64,000 bases of DNA from Halohasta litorea. GTDB taxonomy: Archaea; Halobacteriota; Halobacteria; Halobacteriales; Haloferacaceae. Made by a program: the position numbers and the translations under genes. How positions within the stretch are numbered: the stretch's first letter is position 1; every line of letters starts with the position of its first letter. Shown here in pieces: positions 9,082 to 18,902 of the stretch. The notes below the pieces were generated by a model. That model was not told the DNA's origin. It saw only the letters and a list, made by a program, of their open reading frames with translations, and did not search any database. The DNA lies in the NCBI RefSeq assembly GCF_024494645.1, contig NZ_JANHDJ010000005.1, forward strand, positions 186,001 through 250,000, in the 5' to 3' direction.

Positions 9082-10005
9082 CTATGCAGCGACCCCCTTG
9101 GCGAACTTGTCGCCGAAGAAGATGTACACCAGCAGCGTCGGCAGCGCAGCCAACAGTGCGGCGGCCATCCGCAGCGGGAAGTTCGTCCCCGACTGGGAGA
9201 CGCCGATGCCGACCAGATCTTGGGTGACGACCGCCGCGTCGCCGAACTGGACGATCGTGAGCGCGAACAGCAGGTCGTTCCAGATCTGGGTGAACTGGTA
9301 GATGAACACGACCGCGAACATCGGGATCGACAGCGGCAGGATGATCCGCCGGTAGATCGTCGACACCGATGCGCCGTCGAGTTGGGCGGCCTCGACCATC
9401 TCGTCGGAGAGCTTCTTGTAGTGCGCGCGGAAGAGTAGCGTACAGATCGGCAGCCCGTAGGCGGTGTGGGTAATGATCAGCGCGACGAGCTTCCAGTGGT
9501 ACTCCTGGACGAACGGCAGGGTCGCCAGCGGCGCGAAGACGGCCTGCAGCGGAACGACGTTGTACCAGAACTGCGTCAGCGGCACCAACACCGCTTGGTA
9601 GGGGATGAAGATCCCCGCGACGAAGAGGATGTAGATGCCGATCTGGCCGCGCCAGCTGATCGTCGTCAGCCCGAAGGCGGCCATGCTGCCGAGCAGCCCC
9701 GAGAAGATCGTCGCCGGGACGACGAGGATGACGCTGTTGACCAGGCCCTGTCCGAGCCCGTCGATGGCACCCTGCCACGGTTCCAGCGACAACGTTCCGG
9801 TTCCCGGCACCAGCGGCTCCAGCGGCGGGAGGTACGGGAAGCTCCCGGTGTAGCTCGCGGGATTGATGATCGAGGTCATGATCCCGGTCTCGATCGGGAT
9901 GAGGTAGAACACGCCCATCCCGACGAGGATGCTGTAGAGGACGACCCGTCGCAGCGAGTGGCCGAACAGCGACCACTCGCCGACTCGACCCGTCTCGGTG
10001 CTCAT
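9082..10005 (-). CDS. Carbohydrate ABC transporter permease (MalG/UgpE type)
   Basis: 307 residues with six predicted membrane segments and the cytoplasmic EAA loop VEAAQLDGASVSTIYRRIIL, which docks on the ATPase. It belongs to the CUT1 sugar permease family. Its ATG overlaps the stop of the preceding permease as ATGA (10002-10005), consistent with a fixed 1:1 ratio of the two channel subunits. Confidence 0.94.
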   Translation of the reverse strand: MSTETGRVGEWSLFGHSLRRVVLYSILVGMGVFYLIPIETGIMTSIINPASYTGSFPYLPPLEPLVPGTGTLSLEPWQGAIDGLGQGLVNSVILVVPATIFSGLLGSMAAFGLTTISWRGQIGIYILFVAGIFIPYQAVLVPLTQFWYNVVPLQAVFAPLATLPFVQEYHWKLVALIITHTAYGLPICTLLFRAHYKKLSDEMVEAAQLDGASVSTIYRRIILPLSIPMFAVVFIYQFTQIWNDLLFALTIVQFGDAAVVTQDLVGIGVSQSGTNFPLRMAAALLAALPTLLVYIFFGDKFAKGVAA

Positions 10006-10994
10006 AGTTCACCCCGCTTGTATTGGGAGTAGATGTACGGTGTAACGATAGCTAGTGCCATGATGAAGAGGATCACTGCGATAGCCGAACCGTAGGCCCA
10101 GTTCCCGTTGCTGTAGGCTTCTCTCACCATTCGGGTGGCGAGGATGTCCGCGGAGGGACCGGGCTGGTACCCCCCGTACATCGAGAACAGGAAGTCGAAG
10201 GCCTTCAGCGAGAACACCGTCAACACGACGAGTGCGCTCACGGTGGCGGTTCTGAGCTGTGGGATGATGACCCGCCAGTACATCCGAACCGTGCTCGCGC
10301 CGTCGACGCGGGCGGCCTCGAAGTGGCTGGTCGGGATCGCCCGCAGCCCGGCCAGATAGACAATCATCGCATAGCCGCTGAACTGCCAGATCAGGGCAAA
10401 CGCGACGGCCGCCAGTTTCAGGTCGGGGTTCTGGACGATCTCGATGGGACCGACGCCGACGGCCCCGAGAAAGAGGTTGACCAGCCCGGTTTCGACGTTG
10501 TACATGTAGAGCCAGAACTTCGCCGTCACAACGAACGAGAGGCTCATCGGCAGCAGGTAGATCGTCCGGAACGTGTTCTCGAAGCGGATCTCCTGGTCGA
10601 CGAGGATCGCCAACACGAGCCCAAGGGCGAGACAGACCACCGAAAAGGACACCATCAACACGACGGTGTTCCACGCCGAGTTCCAGATCGGCGAGACGGT
10701 CAGCTCCGACCACGAGGGTGTTCCGCCGAAGAAGGCGACCACGTAGTTCTCGAAGTCGAGGGCACTGTAATCGGGCGTCCCGAGACCCTGGAAGTCCGTC
10801 AGCGAGAGGACGATGTTCCAGGCGATCGCGCCGTAGATGAACAGTCCGATCAGCAGGAACGGCGGTAGCCAAAACGGGGCCGACCGCACCGAGTCGCGGT
10901 CGAGGATCGAGCCAGCCGACGTTGTGCCACCATCGGTGCGTACCTCACGGTGTTCCGAGAGGCGTCGTTTGAGTACAGTAAGTGGGTTGCGCAT
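10002..10994 (-). CDS. Sugar ABC transporter permease (MalF/UgpA type)
   Basis: 330 residues. After a basic N-terminal stretch of about 40 residues come six membrane segments, with the EAA motif FEAARVDGASTVRMYWRVIIP near residue 235. It forms the membrane channel with the downstream permease. It lies 25 nt after the substrate-binding protein gene in the same operon. The identity of the sugar is not determined by sequence. Confidence 0.94.
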   Translation of the reverse strand: MRNPLTVLKRRLSEHREVRTDGGTTSAGSILDRDSVRSAPFWLPPFLLIGLFIYGAIAWNIVLSLTDFQGLGTPDYSALDFENYVVAFFGGTPSWSELTVSPIWNSAWNTVVLMVSFSVVCLALGLVLAILVDQEIRFENTFRTIYLLPMSLSFVVTAKFWLYMYNVETGLVNLFLGAVGVGPIEIVQNPDLKLAAVAFALIWQFSGYAMIVYLAGLRAIPTSHFEAARVDGASTVRMYWRVIIPQLRTATVSALVVLTVFSLKAFDFLFSMYGGYQPGPSADILATRMVREAYSNGNWAYGSAIAVILFIMALAIVTPYIYSQYKRGEL

Positions 10995-11019
10995 AATGCG
11001 GGAGTAGAGGAGGTCCCGA

Positions 11020-12318
11020 TCAGTTGAACGCGCCGGTCAGTGCGTCAGCCGTTGCGGCGGCGTCGTAGTTTTCGAGGAAACTACTGAACGCATCGCTGAT
11101 ATTCGTCTTGACAGCCGGGGAGACAGCCAGCCCGTGTTCGACTGACGGCGGCTGGTTGTCCGCGGCGTTGAAGTCCTCGTATTGGTCCTGCTGGAACTGG
11201 TTGAGCGCGGAGACGTCGGCGTCGCTGCGCGGCGGGATCGATCCCTTCTCGGCGTTGAACAGTACCTGTCCCTCCGCGGTGCCGCAGTAGCTGAGGAACT
11301 GCCGGGTCGCCTCCGGGGAGGGGTTGTTCGCCATGTAGGGGAACGAATCCATGTTGAGGAGGTAGCTGCCGGAGGTGCCGGGGTACGTTACCTGGCCCCA
11401 ATCCTCGCCGTAATTGAATCCGTCCTCGTTGCTGTAGGCTCCCGCCGCCCAGTCGCCCTGGTGGATGAATGCGGCGTCGCCGTCCATCACCATCGTGTTG
11501 GCCTCGGTAAAGGTGATCGACGAGGAGTCACTCGGGTAGTACTCGCTGAGTTCGACCACCGATTCGAGGGCGGTTTGGACCTGTTCGGCGTCGCCGTTGC
11601 CGTTGATGAACGACTCGTAGCCGTCGATACCGGCCTGTCCGAGGAGGATCGTCTCCCAGAGCTGGACGGTCGACCACGTCCCGCTGGTCTGGTGGGCGAA
11701 GGGGACGGCGTCGGTTTCGGCGGCAATCGTCTCACAGGCACTGACGACATCGCTTGCCGACGAGAGGCTCGTAGGGTCGACGCCAGCCTCATCGAGGACT
11801 GCCGTATTGTAAAACAGGTTGTTGATCCGGTGGATGTTCAGCGGGACGGAGACGTAGCTGCCGTTGTACTGGGCCTGTTCCTGTGGGCCAGCCAGATAGT
11901 TCTCCTTGAGGTCGTCGGTCCACACGTCGTCCTCGATGTCCTCGTAGGCACCGTCGAACTTCGCTAAGTTCTTGCCGGGCCACAGCTGGAACGTACTCGG
12001 CGGGTCGTTGGCCTGGAGTTTGTTGAGGACGACCTGATCGAGGTTGCTGCGGGCCGCGCCGTCGACCGGCTCCTCGGCGAACTCGACGTCCGGGTGTTCC
12101 TCCTGGAACCCCTCGATGAGGGCCGCGATGGCGGCGTTGCCGTCGCCGGAGGACCACGCGTGGAGAAGTTCGAGCTCGTTGGCCCCGCCGTCGCCGCCGT
12201 CACCGCTCCCGTCGCTATCATCGCTTCCGCCGCTACAGCCAGCCAGCCCAGTGGTTGCGGCAACGCCAGTTGTTGTGAGGACAGTACGTCGTGAGAGTTT
12301 CGTCGGTTTGTTACTCAT
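11020..12318 (-). CDS. Extracellular sugar-binding lipoprotein of the ABC importer
   Basis: 432 residues. The N-terminus has a Tat signal (SRRTVL) joined to a lipobox TGLAGC with the lipid-bearing Cys28, followed by an acidic Gly/Ser/Asp linker; the mature domain is a family 1 solute-binding protein (ELLHAWSSGDGNAAIAAL, then EGQVLFNAEKGSIPPRSD). It captures the substrate outside the membrane and delivers it to the two permeases. GGAGA (12326-12330) is the ribosome site. The 256-nt upstream spacer is very A+T rich and is likely to hold the operon promoter. Confidence 0.95.
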   Translation of the reverse strand: MSNKPTKLSRRTVLTTTGVAATTGLAGCSGGSDDSDGSGDGGDGGANELELLHAWSSGDGNAAIAALIEGFQEEHPDVEFAEEPVDGAARSNLDQVVLNKLQANDPPSTFQLWPGKNLAKFDGAYEDIEDDVWTDDLKENYLAGPQEQAQYNGSYVSVPLNIHRINNLFYNTAVLDEAGVDPTSLSSASDVVSACETIAAETDAVPFAHQTSGTWSTVQLWETILLGQAGIDGYESFINGNGDAEQVQTALESVVELSEYYPSDSSSITFTEANTMVMDGDAAFIHQGDWAAGAYSNEDGFNYGEDWGQVTYPGTSGSYLLNMDSFPYMANNPSPEATRQFLSYCGTAEGQVLFNAEKGSIPPRSDADVSALNQFQQDQYEDFNAADNQPPSVEHGLAVSPAVKTNISDAFSSFLENYDAAATADALTGAFN

Positions 12319-12574
12319 GATTGTATCTCCGTGTAAATCTGCTCGGAACAGCCCATTTTGTGCTTGTAAGACGGTACGACAATAATTTACTCAGATGTGC
12401 ATTAATAATCATCGGATAAATTAGCACAGAACAATCACATATTTAATAAAGTTTTTTATTTATACTTTTAAGCAACATAATAAATATATGTTATGAATAC
12501 AACCGTGTTGTAATTCAGGTAGCGGACATACCACAAGTATCCGCATCGACAGTTGTCAACGGATCTCAGTCGAG

Positions 12575-14437
12575 TTACTCACTCGGTAGCCGGGTCACGT
12601 CCGGCGGTGTCTCGGCAGTGCCGTCGACGCCGGTGAACTCGAAGCGGGCACCGCCGTCGTCGCTTTCGCTGACGGTGATCGTCCAGCCGTGGGCCTCGAC
12701 CACCGTGCTGACGATCGAGAGCCCGAGGCCGGTGCCGCCGCTGGATGTGCTATAGCCGTGTTCCAGGATCGACTCGCGTTCGCCCGCAGGAACCCCCGGG
12801 CCGTCGTCCTCGACGAACAGCCCGTCGGCCAGCGGGCCGACGCGGACGGTCACCCCTCCGCCATTGTCGTCGGCCGCAGGCCGACTGCCTGGGGAACTTC
12901 GGTCCTCTCTGTCGCCGGACTGCGTCCGGCTGCTCGTTGAGCCATGCTGAATACTGTTCCGAAACAGGTTCTCGAAGACGTGCAACAGGAACTCCCTGTC
13001 GGCGAGGACCTCTCCTGGATGTTCGACTTCGAGGCTCGCCGTCCCGGTGTCGACCTGTCCCCAGGCCTGTCTGGCGGCCGATTCGACGGCGACCGGTTCG
13101 GTCGAGAGATCGCGTTGGTCGACACGCGTGAGTTCGCGGAGGTCCTCGACCATGGAATCCATCCGCCGGAGGGAATCGTCGATCTCAGCGAGGTGATCGA
13201 GGTTCTCGGTTTGCTCGGCGAGTCGGAGGTAGCCGCGGGCGACCTGCAGCGGGCTGCGGAGGTCGTGGGAGACGAAACTGCTGAACTGGTCGAGCTGTTC
13301 GTTCTGCTGTTCGAGTTGGGCCTTTTTGGCTTCGAGCTCATCGGTTCGCTCGCGGAGCTCGGCCCGCTGGCGGTTGGGTTCGGTTACGTCACGGGCGACG
13401 ACGACCGCGCCCGTCGTCATCCCGGCCGAGTTGGTGATCGGCGACCCGCGCAGATCGTAGTAGCGTCGCTCGCCGTCGACGACGAACTGGAGCGTGTTCG
13501 GGTCGGCCGTCGAGTCGGTTGGTATCCGTCGGTACTGGGCGAGCAGTTCGGGATAGTCGGCGAAGACGGTTTCGACAGCCTCGCCCGTAATCGCCGCGGC
13601 GGTGGCGGGATCGAGCAATCGGAGGGCCGCGCTGTTGGTGTACCGCAGGGTGTCGTTGCTGTCGAAGACGAAGACGGCGTCGTCCATGTTTTCGATGACG
13701 ATGCGTTCGGCCAGCGGTTGGAGTTTGAACAGCGCGCCGGTGACGTACGACCAGCCGATTGGGATCACCGCAAGCGTCGTCCCGTAGGTAATGAGCTGGA
13801 TGTGTGGCCACGGATTGAGCGACGGGAACGCGGCCAGATGATCGCTCAAAAACATCGCCGTCAGCCCGAACTCGATGCCCCCGGTGACGGTCATCGCCGT
13901 GAGCTGCGGCCGATAGACCTCCAGCGATTCGCGGAACATGACCACGATGAATACGTGGCCACCTCCGACGATCCCCAGCGTATAGCCCGCATTGAGCCAG
14001 AAGGCTGGACCGAAATCGATGTCGACGACCGGCAGCGAGGCGGTCACGGCCGGTCGCAACGCCGTCCAGTAGATCGAGCCAGGGTTCGAGACCACGAGAA
14101 CTGCACTCACCGTCCCCACCGCCACCAGCGGCCACAGGTAGCGCCGAGACAACAACCCCGGTCGGTCCGTGTACCGGGCGGCGAAGATCCAGAACAACAC
14201 CCCAATAAACGGCGTGATGGCGTGGCGGGCGACGAGCCACGGCGTCTTGGCCGACACGGTCGGCTGGAGCAACTGCAGGACGTAGCACGTCGACCAGATC
14301 GCCAACACGGCCATGACGATCGTATACTCGCGCGCACCCGGCGACTCCCGCTGATACCACGCGACAGCAGCAATCCCGATGGCCGCCACTGTCGAGACCA
14401 TCCCGAGAACCACGAACGGATGGGTCACAGCGGCCAT
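12575..14437 (-). CDS. Membrane histidine kinase with 7TM sensor and PAS domain
   Basis: 620 residues. Residues 1-225 form a seven-helix N-terminal sensor as in the 7TM histidine kinase family; about 235-350 is a PAS domain (AVFVFDSNDTLRYTNSAALR); a coiled-coil region leads to the HisKA helix with phosphoacceptor in SSFVSHDLRSPL (about H391); the HATPase has an N box (FRNSIQHG), DDGPGVP and TGLGLSIV. A low-complexity Ser/Arg/Asp insertion of about 25 residues interrupts the ATPase after the N box. No response regulator is next to it. A TTTATAA box suggests the GTG at codon 4 may be the true leaderless start. Confidence 0.93.
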   Translation of the reverse strand: MAAVTHPFVVLGMVSTVAAIGIAAVAWYQRESPGAREYTIVMAVLAIWSTCYVLQLLQPTVSAKTPWLVARHAITPFIGVLFWIFAARYTDRPGLLSRRYLWPLVAVGTVSAVLVVSNPGSIYWTALRPAVTASLPVVDIDFGPAFWLNAGYTLGIVGGGHVFIVVMFRESLEVYRPQLTAMTVTGGIEFGLTAMFLSDHLAAFPSLNPWPHIQLITYGTTLAVIPIGWSYVTGALFKLQPLAERIVIENMDDAVFVFDSNDTLRYTNSAALRLLDPATAAAITGEAVETVFADYPELLAQYRRIPTDSTADPNTLQFVVDGERRYYDLRGSPITNSAGMTTGAVVVARDVTEPNRQRAELRERTDELEAKKAQLEQQNEQLDQFSSFVSHDLRSPLQVARGYLRLAEQTENLDHLAEIDDSLRRMDSMVEDLRELTRVDQRDLSTEPVAVESAARQAWGQVDTGTASLEVEHPGEVLADREFLLHVFENLFRNSIQHGSTSSRTQSGDREDRSSPGSRPAADDNGGGVTVRVGPLADGLFVEDDGPGVPAGERESILEHGYSTSSGGTGLGLSIVSTVVEAHGWTITVSESDDGGARFEFTGVDGTAETPPDVTRLPSE

Positions 14438-14445
14438 ACAGAGAA

Positions 14446-14453
14446 TTATAAAT
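14446..14453 (-). promoter_or_regulatory. Putative TATA box of the histidine kinase gene
   Basis: ATTTATAA on the minus strand, only 9-16 nt before the annotated ATG but 18-25 nt before the in-frame GTG at codon 4. The spacing fits a leaderless transcript beginning near that GTG. Confidence 0.45.
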
Positions 14454-14519
14454 AATCAAAAATGAATCTTTCTGACTCGTTTGCAGCGACCAAAGCGGCA
14501 GCCCGGCGCCGGGCAGCGA

Positions 14520-15203
14520 CTACAGCCTATCCAGGAGCGGCTGGAACTGGCGCTGATATTCGAGCTTCGTGTAGTAGACGAGGGTTCGAAGCAGTCCATC
14601 GCGTTCGATCCGTCGGCCCGACGTTTCGACCAGGACGGCCGGACAGACGCCAGTTGGATACCGCTTGCCGAGTGCTCGGCTGAACGCCATATCCTCGTTC
14701 GGTCCCGTCGTGAACCCTCCGACATCGAAGTAGGCCTCCCGATCGACGAAGACGTTGAATCCCGGAAACGGCGGCGGCGACAACCGTGGGAGGACGTGAT
14801 TAAACAGCCGTTCGATCGGGACGGTTCGCCAACCCCCAGAAACGCGACACCGGGAGCTTGCGCCTTGCAGCCCGTGGTCGGTGACGAACGAGAGCATTCG
14901 GTCGAGATACGCGTCGCTGAGACGGGTGTCGGCATCGATAAACGCCAGCCAGCGACCCGCCGCCGACTCCGCACCGAGATGGCGGTCCTCACCCTGTCCG
15001 GTTCCGTTGCCTGCGACGACTCGGGCCCCATATTCGCGGGCGATCTCCGGCGTTTCGTCCTCGCTTTGGCCGTCGACGACAATACACTCGTAGCCTAGCG
15101 AGGCCTCCAACTGCCGGATGCTTTCGAGTGTTGCAGGGAGATACGCCGCCTCGTTCCGCGCAGGGATGACGAAACTCACCGCTGGCTCTCCGGTCCCGCC
15201 CAT
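14520..15203 (-). CDS. Glycosyltransferase family 2
   Basis: 227 residues with a GT-A fold. The nucleotide-sugar site starts at VSFVIPARNEAAYLPATLES, with VVDGQSEDET, and the metal-binding DxD is in LAFIDADTRLSD. No membrane segment is evident, so it probably acts at the inner membrane face on lipid- or protein-linked glycans, or on small acceptors. It stands alone between the kinase and the MBL hydrolase; no glycan cluster is visible. Confidence 0.88.
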   Translation of the reverse strand: MGGTGEPAVSFVIPARNEAAYLPATLESIRQLEASLGYECIVVDGQSEDETPEIAREYGARVVAGNGTGQGEDRHLGAESAAGRWLAFIDADTRLSDAYLDRMLSFVTDHGLQGASSRCRVSGGWRTVPIERLFNHVLPRLSPPPFPGFNVFVDREAYFDVGGFTTGPNEDMAFSRALGKRYPTGVCPAVLVETSGRRIERDGLLRTLVYYTKLEYQRQFQPLLDRL

Positions 15204-15244
15204 ACTGGTACTCTGTTGGGCGTCTCCGATATAATTCTGTTCGC

Positions 15245-16000
15245 CTACAGGTCGACCCGCAGCCCGTCCCGTGCGAACCGGATCTCCCCCTCGAACCCAC
15301 CGTCTGCGACCGCCTGCCGCATTTCGTCGTGGTTACCCTCCGTGTGCGGATAGAGATGGGTGAGATACAGCCGGTCGACCGCACAGTTGGCCAGCGCCTC
15401 GCCCAGTTGCGTGGGTGTCGGATGGCCCGAGACGTCGACGTCGTCGGGGAACGAACAGTCGTGGGCGAGCACTCGACAGCCGTCGGCGAACCCGGCCAAC
15501 CCGGCGAAAGCCTCCGAATCCCCGCTGAAGGCGAACACCGGCTCCGTTTCGCTGGGGTCGGCGAACCGGTAGGCCAGCCCGTCCATCGAGTGTCTGGTCT
15601 CGTGGCCCTCGACCGAGAATCCCGCGACCTCGAAGGGGTGGCCAGCGGTCACCTCTCGAATCCGGAGGTCGACCCGCCCATCGAGGTAGTCGTGGACCGA
15701 CAACAGCCCGTCGACCAACCCTTTGGTCCCCTGCGGGCCGACGATTTCGAGGTGTTCCTTCCCGGCGAGCCACCGGGCCTTCAACAGCGGCAGCAGATCG
15801 GCAACGTGGTCGAGATGGAGATGGGTTAGGAGGACGCTACCGACGCCTTCGTACCCCGTTTCGGTGTTGGCGAGACGGTGGAGAACGCCGCTGCCGCAGT
15901 CGACCAGTAGGGACTGGCTACCGGCCGAGAGGAGGAGTCCGGTCTGCATCCGATCGGCGGTCGGCATCGCGCTGCCGGTCCCCAGAAACGTGACCTGCAT
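15245..16000 (-). CDS. Metallo-beta-lactamase-fold hydrolase (RNase Z-like)
   Basis: 251 residues. MQVTFLGTGSAMPTADRMQT opens the fold and LTHLHLDHVADLLPLL supplies the HxHxDH zinc site; further ligands are in GHETRHSMDG, FSGDSEAFAG and LAHDCSFPDD. It resembles RNase Z/arylsulfatase-type hydrolases, but is shorter than true archaeal RNase Z and differs from its usual HLHGDH signature, so the substrate is open. I prefer the ATG at 16000 over a GTG two codons upstream. It is divergent from the Lhr-like gene with an 88-bp shared promoter region. Confidence 0.85.
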   Translation of the reverse strand: MQVTFLGTGSAMPTADRMQTGLLLSAGSQSLLVDCGSGVLHRLANTETGYEGVGSVLLTHLHLDHVADLLPLLKARWLAGKEHLEIVGPQGTKGLVDGLLSVHDYLDGRVDLRIREVTAGHPFEVAGFSVEGHETRHSMDGLAYRFADPSETEPVFAFSGDSEAFAGLAGFADGCRVLAHDCSFPDDVDVSGHPTPTQLGEALANCAVDRLYLTHLYPHTEGNHDEMRQAVADGGFEGEIRFARDGLRVDL

Positions 16001-16088
16001 ACACACCCGCAGGCTGCTGTCGCCAAAAGGCGTTGGGGTCGGCTGTCAACACAACCGACTTACGCGGCCGCCGACAACGGAATCCAAG

Positions 16089-18851
16089 ATGCCCTCCCCC
16101 GGCCGCGAGCGTCTCACGGCCGCAGCCGCCGACGCCGACTACGGGTTCGATCCGGCAACGGTCGAGATCGCCGACGCCGACGTGCTCGAACTGTTCGAGC
16201 CGGCTGTCCAGGAGTGGTGGGTCGAGGCGTTCGGCGCGTTCGTCGGTTCCAACGGCGGCTTTTTCACCCCGCCGCAGCGCGGGGCGATCCCACATATTCA
16301 CGACGAAACGAACGCCCTGATCTGTGCGCCGACCGGCTCCGGCAAGACGCTGGCCTCGTTTGCGGCGATCATCAACGAACTGTTTCGGCGCGAGCGCGAG
16401 GACGGTCTCGACAACTCGGTGTACTGCCTGTATGTTTCGCCGCTGAAGTCGCTGGCCAACGACATCCACCGGAACCTGACGGTCCCCCTGGAGGGGATCT
16501 CCGAGCGACTGGCCGATCGCGGCGTCGACACCGAGATCCGCCAGGCGATCCGCCACGGCGACACCGACAGCGCAGCCCGCCAGCGGATGTTGGAGGAGAC
16601 GCCCCACATCCTCAACACGACGCCCGAGACGCTGGCGATCCTGTTGAACTCCCCCAAATTCAAACGGAAACTCGAAACCGTCGAGTACGTGATCGTCGAC
16701 GAGATCCACAGTCTCGCCGAGAACAAACGCGGGACGCATCTGTCGGTCTCGCTCGAACGGCTCGAAGCCATGACAGAGGGGTCGCCGACCCGGATCGGCT
16801 GTTCGGCGACCGTCGAGCCACTGAACACTGTCGCGGAGTTTCTAGTCGGTCGCAAGGAGCCGGGCGGCGAACCACGGGAGTACGAACTGGTCGACTCGCG
16901 GTTCGTCCGGGAGTTCGATATCGAACTGGAGTGTCCGACCGACGACCTGATCGAGACGCCTCGGGAGGTCATCCAGGACCGACTGTACGACCGACTCGAC
17001 GAACTAATCGGCGACCACACGAACACGCTCGTCTTTACCAACACGCGGTCGGGGGCCGAACGGGTGCTCCAGACCCTCCGCGAGCGGTTTCCCGACCGGT
17101 ATGGTGAGACTAACTCCGGCTGTCATCACGGCAGTCTCTCGAAAGACCGCCGGAAAGAAATCGAAGAGGGGCTGAAGGCAGGCGAGCTGGAGGTGGTGAC
17201 GACCTCGACCAGTCTCGAACTCGGGATCGATATGCCGCATATCGATCTCGTCGTCCAGATCGGCTCGCCGAAATCCGTCGCCGCGCTGCTCCAGCGAGTG
17301 GGGCGGGCAGGCCACCAGCTCGGCCAGACGGTGACCGGACGGGTGATCGCCCTGGACCGCGACGAACTCATCGAGTGTGCCGTAATGCTTCAGAAGGCCG
17401 AAAAGGGCTTCGTCGACCGGGTGTTCGTCCCCGAGAACGCCAGCGATGTTGCGGCCCAACACGTCTACGGGATGGCGATCAATCACGTCCGGCGGGAAGC
17501 AGATGTCAAATCGATCCTTCGGCGGGCGTATCCATACCGTAACTACGATTCCACGGACTGGGAACGGCTGATGCGGTATTTAACCGCCGACTACGCCGGA
17601 CTCGAAGACAAGAACGTCTACGCGAAGATCTGGCGGGACACGAACGATCCGCCTGACGGCGAGCACCACTACGAGGAGTTTCCGGTCGGCGAACCGCTGA
17701 TCGGCAAACGCGGTCGGCTCGCGCGCGTGATTTATATGACCAACATCGGGACGATCCCCGATTCGTTCAGCTGTGCGGTCCACACCCGAAGCGACAGCGA
17801 GTGGGTTGGAACCCTCGACGAAGGGTATCTCGATACGATCGACCCCGGCGACGTGTTCGTCCTCGGCGGCCAGAACTTCGAGTACTGCTATCGGCGCGGC
17901 TCGAAAGTGTACGTCGAGCCGACCGCGGCGCGGCCGACCGTCCCTTCGTGGTTCTCCGAACGGTTGCCGCTGTCCTACGATCTCGGGCGGGCGATCGTCG
18001 GCTTCCAGACCGAACTCTGCGAGCGGTTCGACACTGGCGGGATTGCGGGCGTCAGGAGCTGGCTCCGGGGGTTCCCGATCGACGAACACAGTGTCCGGGC
18101 GATCAGCCGACTCTACGACGAACAGCGGCAGTATCTCGGCGAGGCGGCCGTGAGCACGGACGACCGGCTGGTGATCGAAATCGAGATTGACCGCACCGAA
18201 TACCGCCGCCGGTTTTATATCCACTCCGACTACGGTCGGGCGTTCAACGACGGCCTCTCGCGGTTGATCGCCTACCACTGCGCCCAGCACGCGACGGCGA
18301 ACGTCCAGGTCGCAGTCGCCGACAACGGGTTTTCGATCGAGATGCCGCTCAACCGGAAGGTCGACGTGGCGGGCATCATCCAGGAGCTCGACCCCGACTC
18401 GGTAGTCGAAGAGCTGCGGGCGGCCCTCGACGGCACCGACCTCCTCCAGCGGTATTTCAGGATCAACGCGACCCGATCGTTGATGATCCTCAAACGGTAC
18501 AAGGGCTACGAGAAATCCGCCGCCCAACAGCAGGTATCCAGCGAGATGCTGCTGTCGTTCGCCCAAGAGCTCGACTCGTTTGCGGTCATCGAGGAGACCT
18601 ACCGGGAGATCACCGAAGATAAGCTCAACATAACCGGCGTTACGGAGTTCTTACAGCGGGTCCAGGACGGCGAGATCGAGGTCCACACCCACACGGTCGA
18701 CTCCCCGAGCCCGCGGGCCTTCGGGCTGGCGACGCTGATGGCAAGCGACGTGGTGCTCGCCGACGACGAAAGCGCGGTGCTCCAGGAGTTCCACGACCGA
18801 GTGCTCACCGAGATCAACGATGACGAAGCCGACACAGTCCAAACCGAGTAG
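16089..18851 (+). CDS. Lhr-like ATP-dependent DNA helicase
   Basis: 920 residues, close to the Lhr-Core length. The superfamily 2 motor has the Q/TPPQ region (FFTPPQRGAIPHI), Walker A APTGSGKTLASF (about 82-93), DEIH box VIVDEIHSLAENKRGTHL, SAT motif GCSATVEPL, and motif VI QRVGRAGHQLGQ. The 300 C-terminal residues match the Lhr winged-helix/DUF1998-like beta-barrel part (YRRGSKVYVEPT). Lhr proteins unwind DNA and RNA:DNA hybrids 3'-5' in repair. I chose the ATG at 16089; the frame upstream overlaps the divergent hydrolase gene. Confidence 0.92.
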   Translation: MPSPGRERLTAAAADADYGFDPATVEIADADVLELFEPAVQEWWVEAFGAFVGSNGGFFTPPQRGAIPHIHDETNALICAPTGSGKTLASFAAIINELFRREREDGLDNSVYCLYVSPLKSLANDIHRNLTVPLEGISERLADRGVDTEIRQAIRHGDTDSAARQRMLEETPHILNTTPETLAILLNSPKFKRKLETVEYVIVDEIHSLAENKRGTHLSVSLERLEAMTEGSPTRIGCSATVEPLNTVAEFLVGRKEPGGEPREYELVDSRFVREFDIELECPTDDLIETPREVIQDRLYDRLDELIGDHTNTLVFTNTRSGAERVLQTLRERFPDRYGETNSGCHHGSLSKDRRKEIEEGLKAGELEVVTTSTSLELGIDMPHIDLVVQIGSPKSVAALLQRVGRAGHQLGQTVTGRVIALDRDELIECAVMLQKAEKGFVDRVFVPENASDVAAQHVYGMAINHVRREADVKSILRRAYPYRNYDSTDWERLMRYLTADYAGLEDKNVYAKIWRDTNDPPDGEHHYEEFPVGEPLIGKRGRLARVIYMTNIGTIPDSFSCAVHTRSDSEWVGTLDEGYLDTIDPGDVFVLGGQNFEYCYRRGSKVYVEPTAARPTVPSWFSERLPLSYDLGRAIVGFQTELCERFDTGGIAGVRSWLRGFPIDEHSVRAISRLYDEQRQYLGEAAVSTDDRLVIEIEIDRTEYRRRFYIHSDYGRAFNDGLSRLIAYHCAQHATANVQVAVADNGFSIEMPLNRKVDVAGIIQELDPDSVVEELRAALDGTDLLQRYFRINATRSLMILKRYKGYEKSAAQQQVSSEMLLSFAQELDSFAVIEETYREITEDKLNITGVTEFLQRVQDGEIEVHTHTVDSPSPRAFGLATLMASDVVLADDESAVLQEFHDRVLTEINDDEADTVQTE

Positions 18852-18902
18852 AGCGGACTGGCTGCCACTATTTATAAGCGGTTCGCCACCCGAAGACAAC
18901 CA

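Noticed and set aside
12944-14455. 503-residue plus-strand frame over the histidine kinase
   Set aside because: Antisense shadow of the kinase coding region; low-complexity, valine- and arginine-rich translation.
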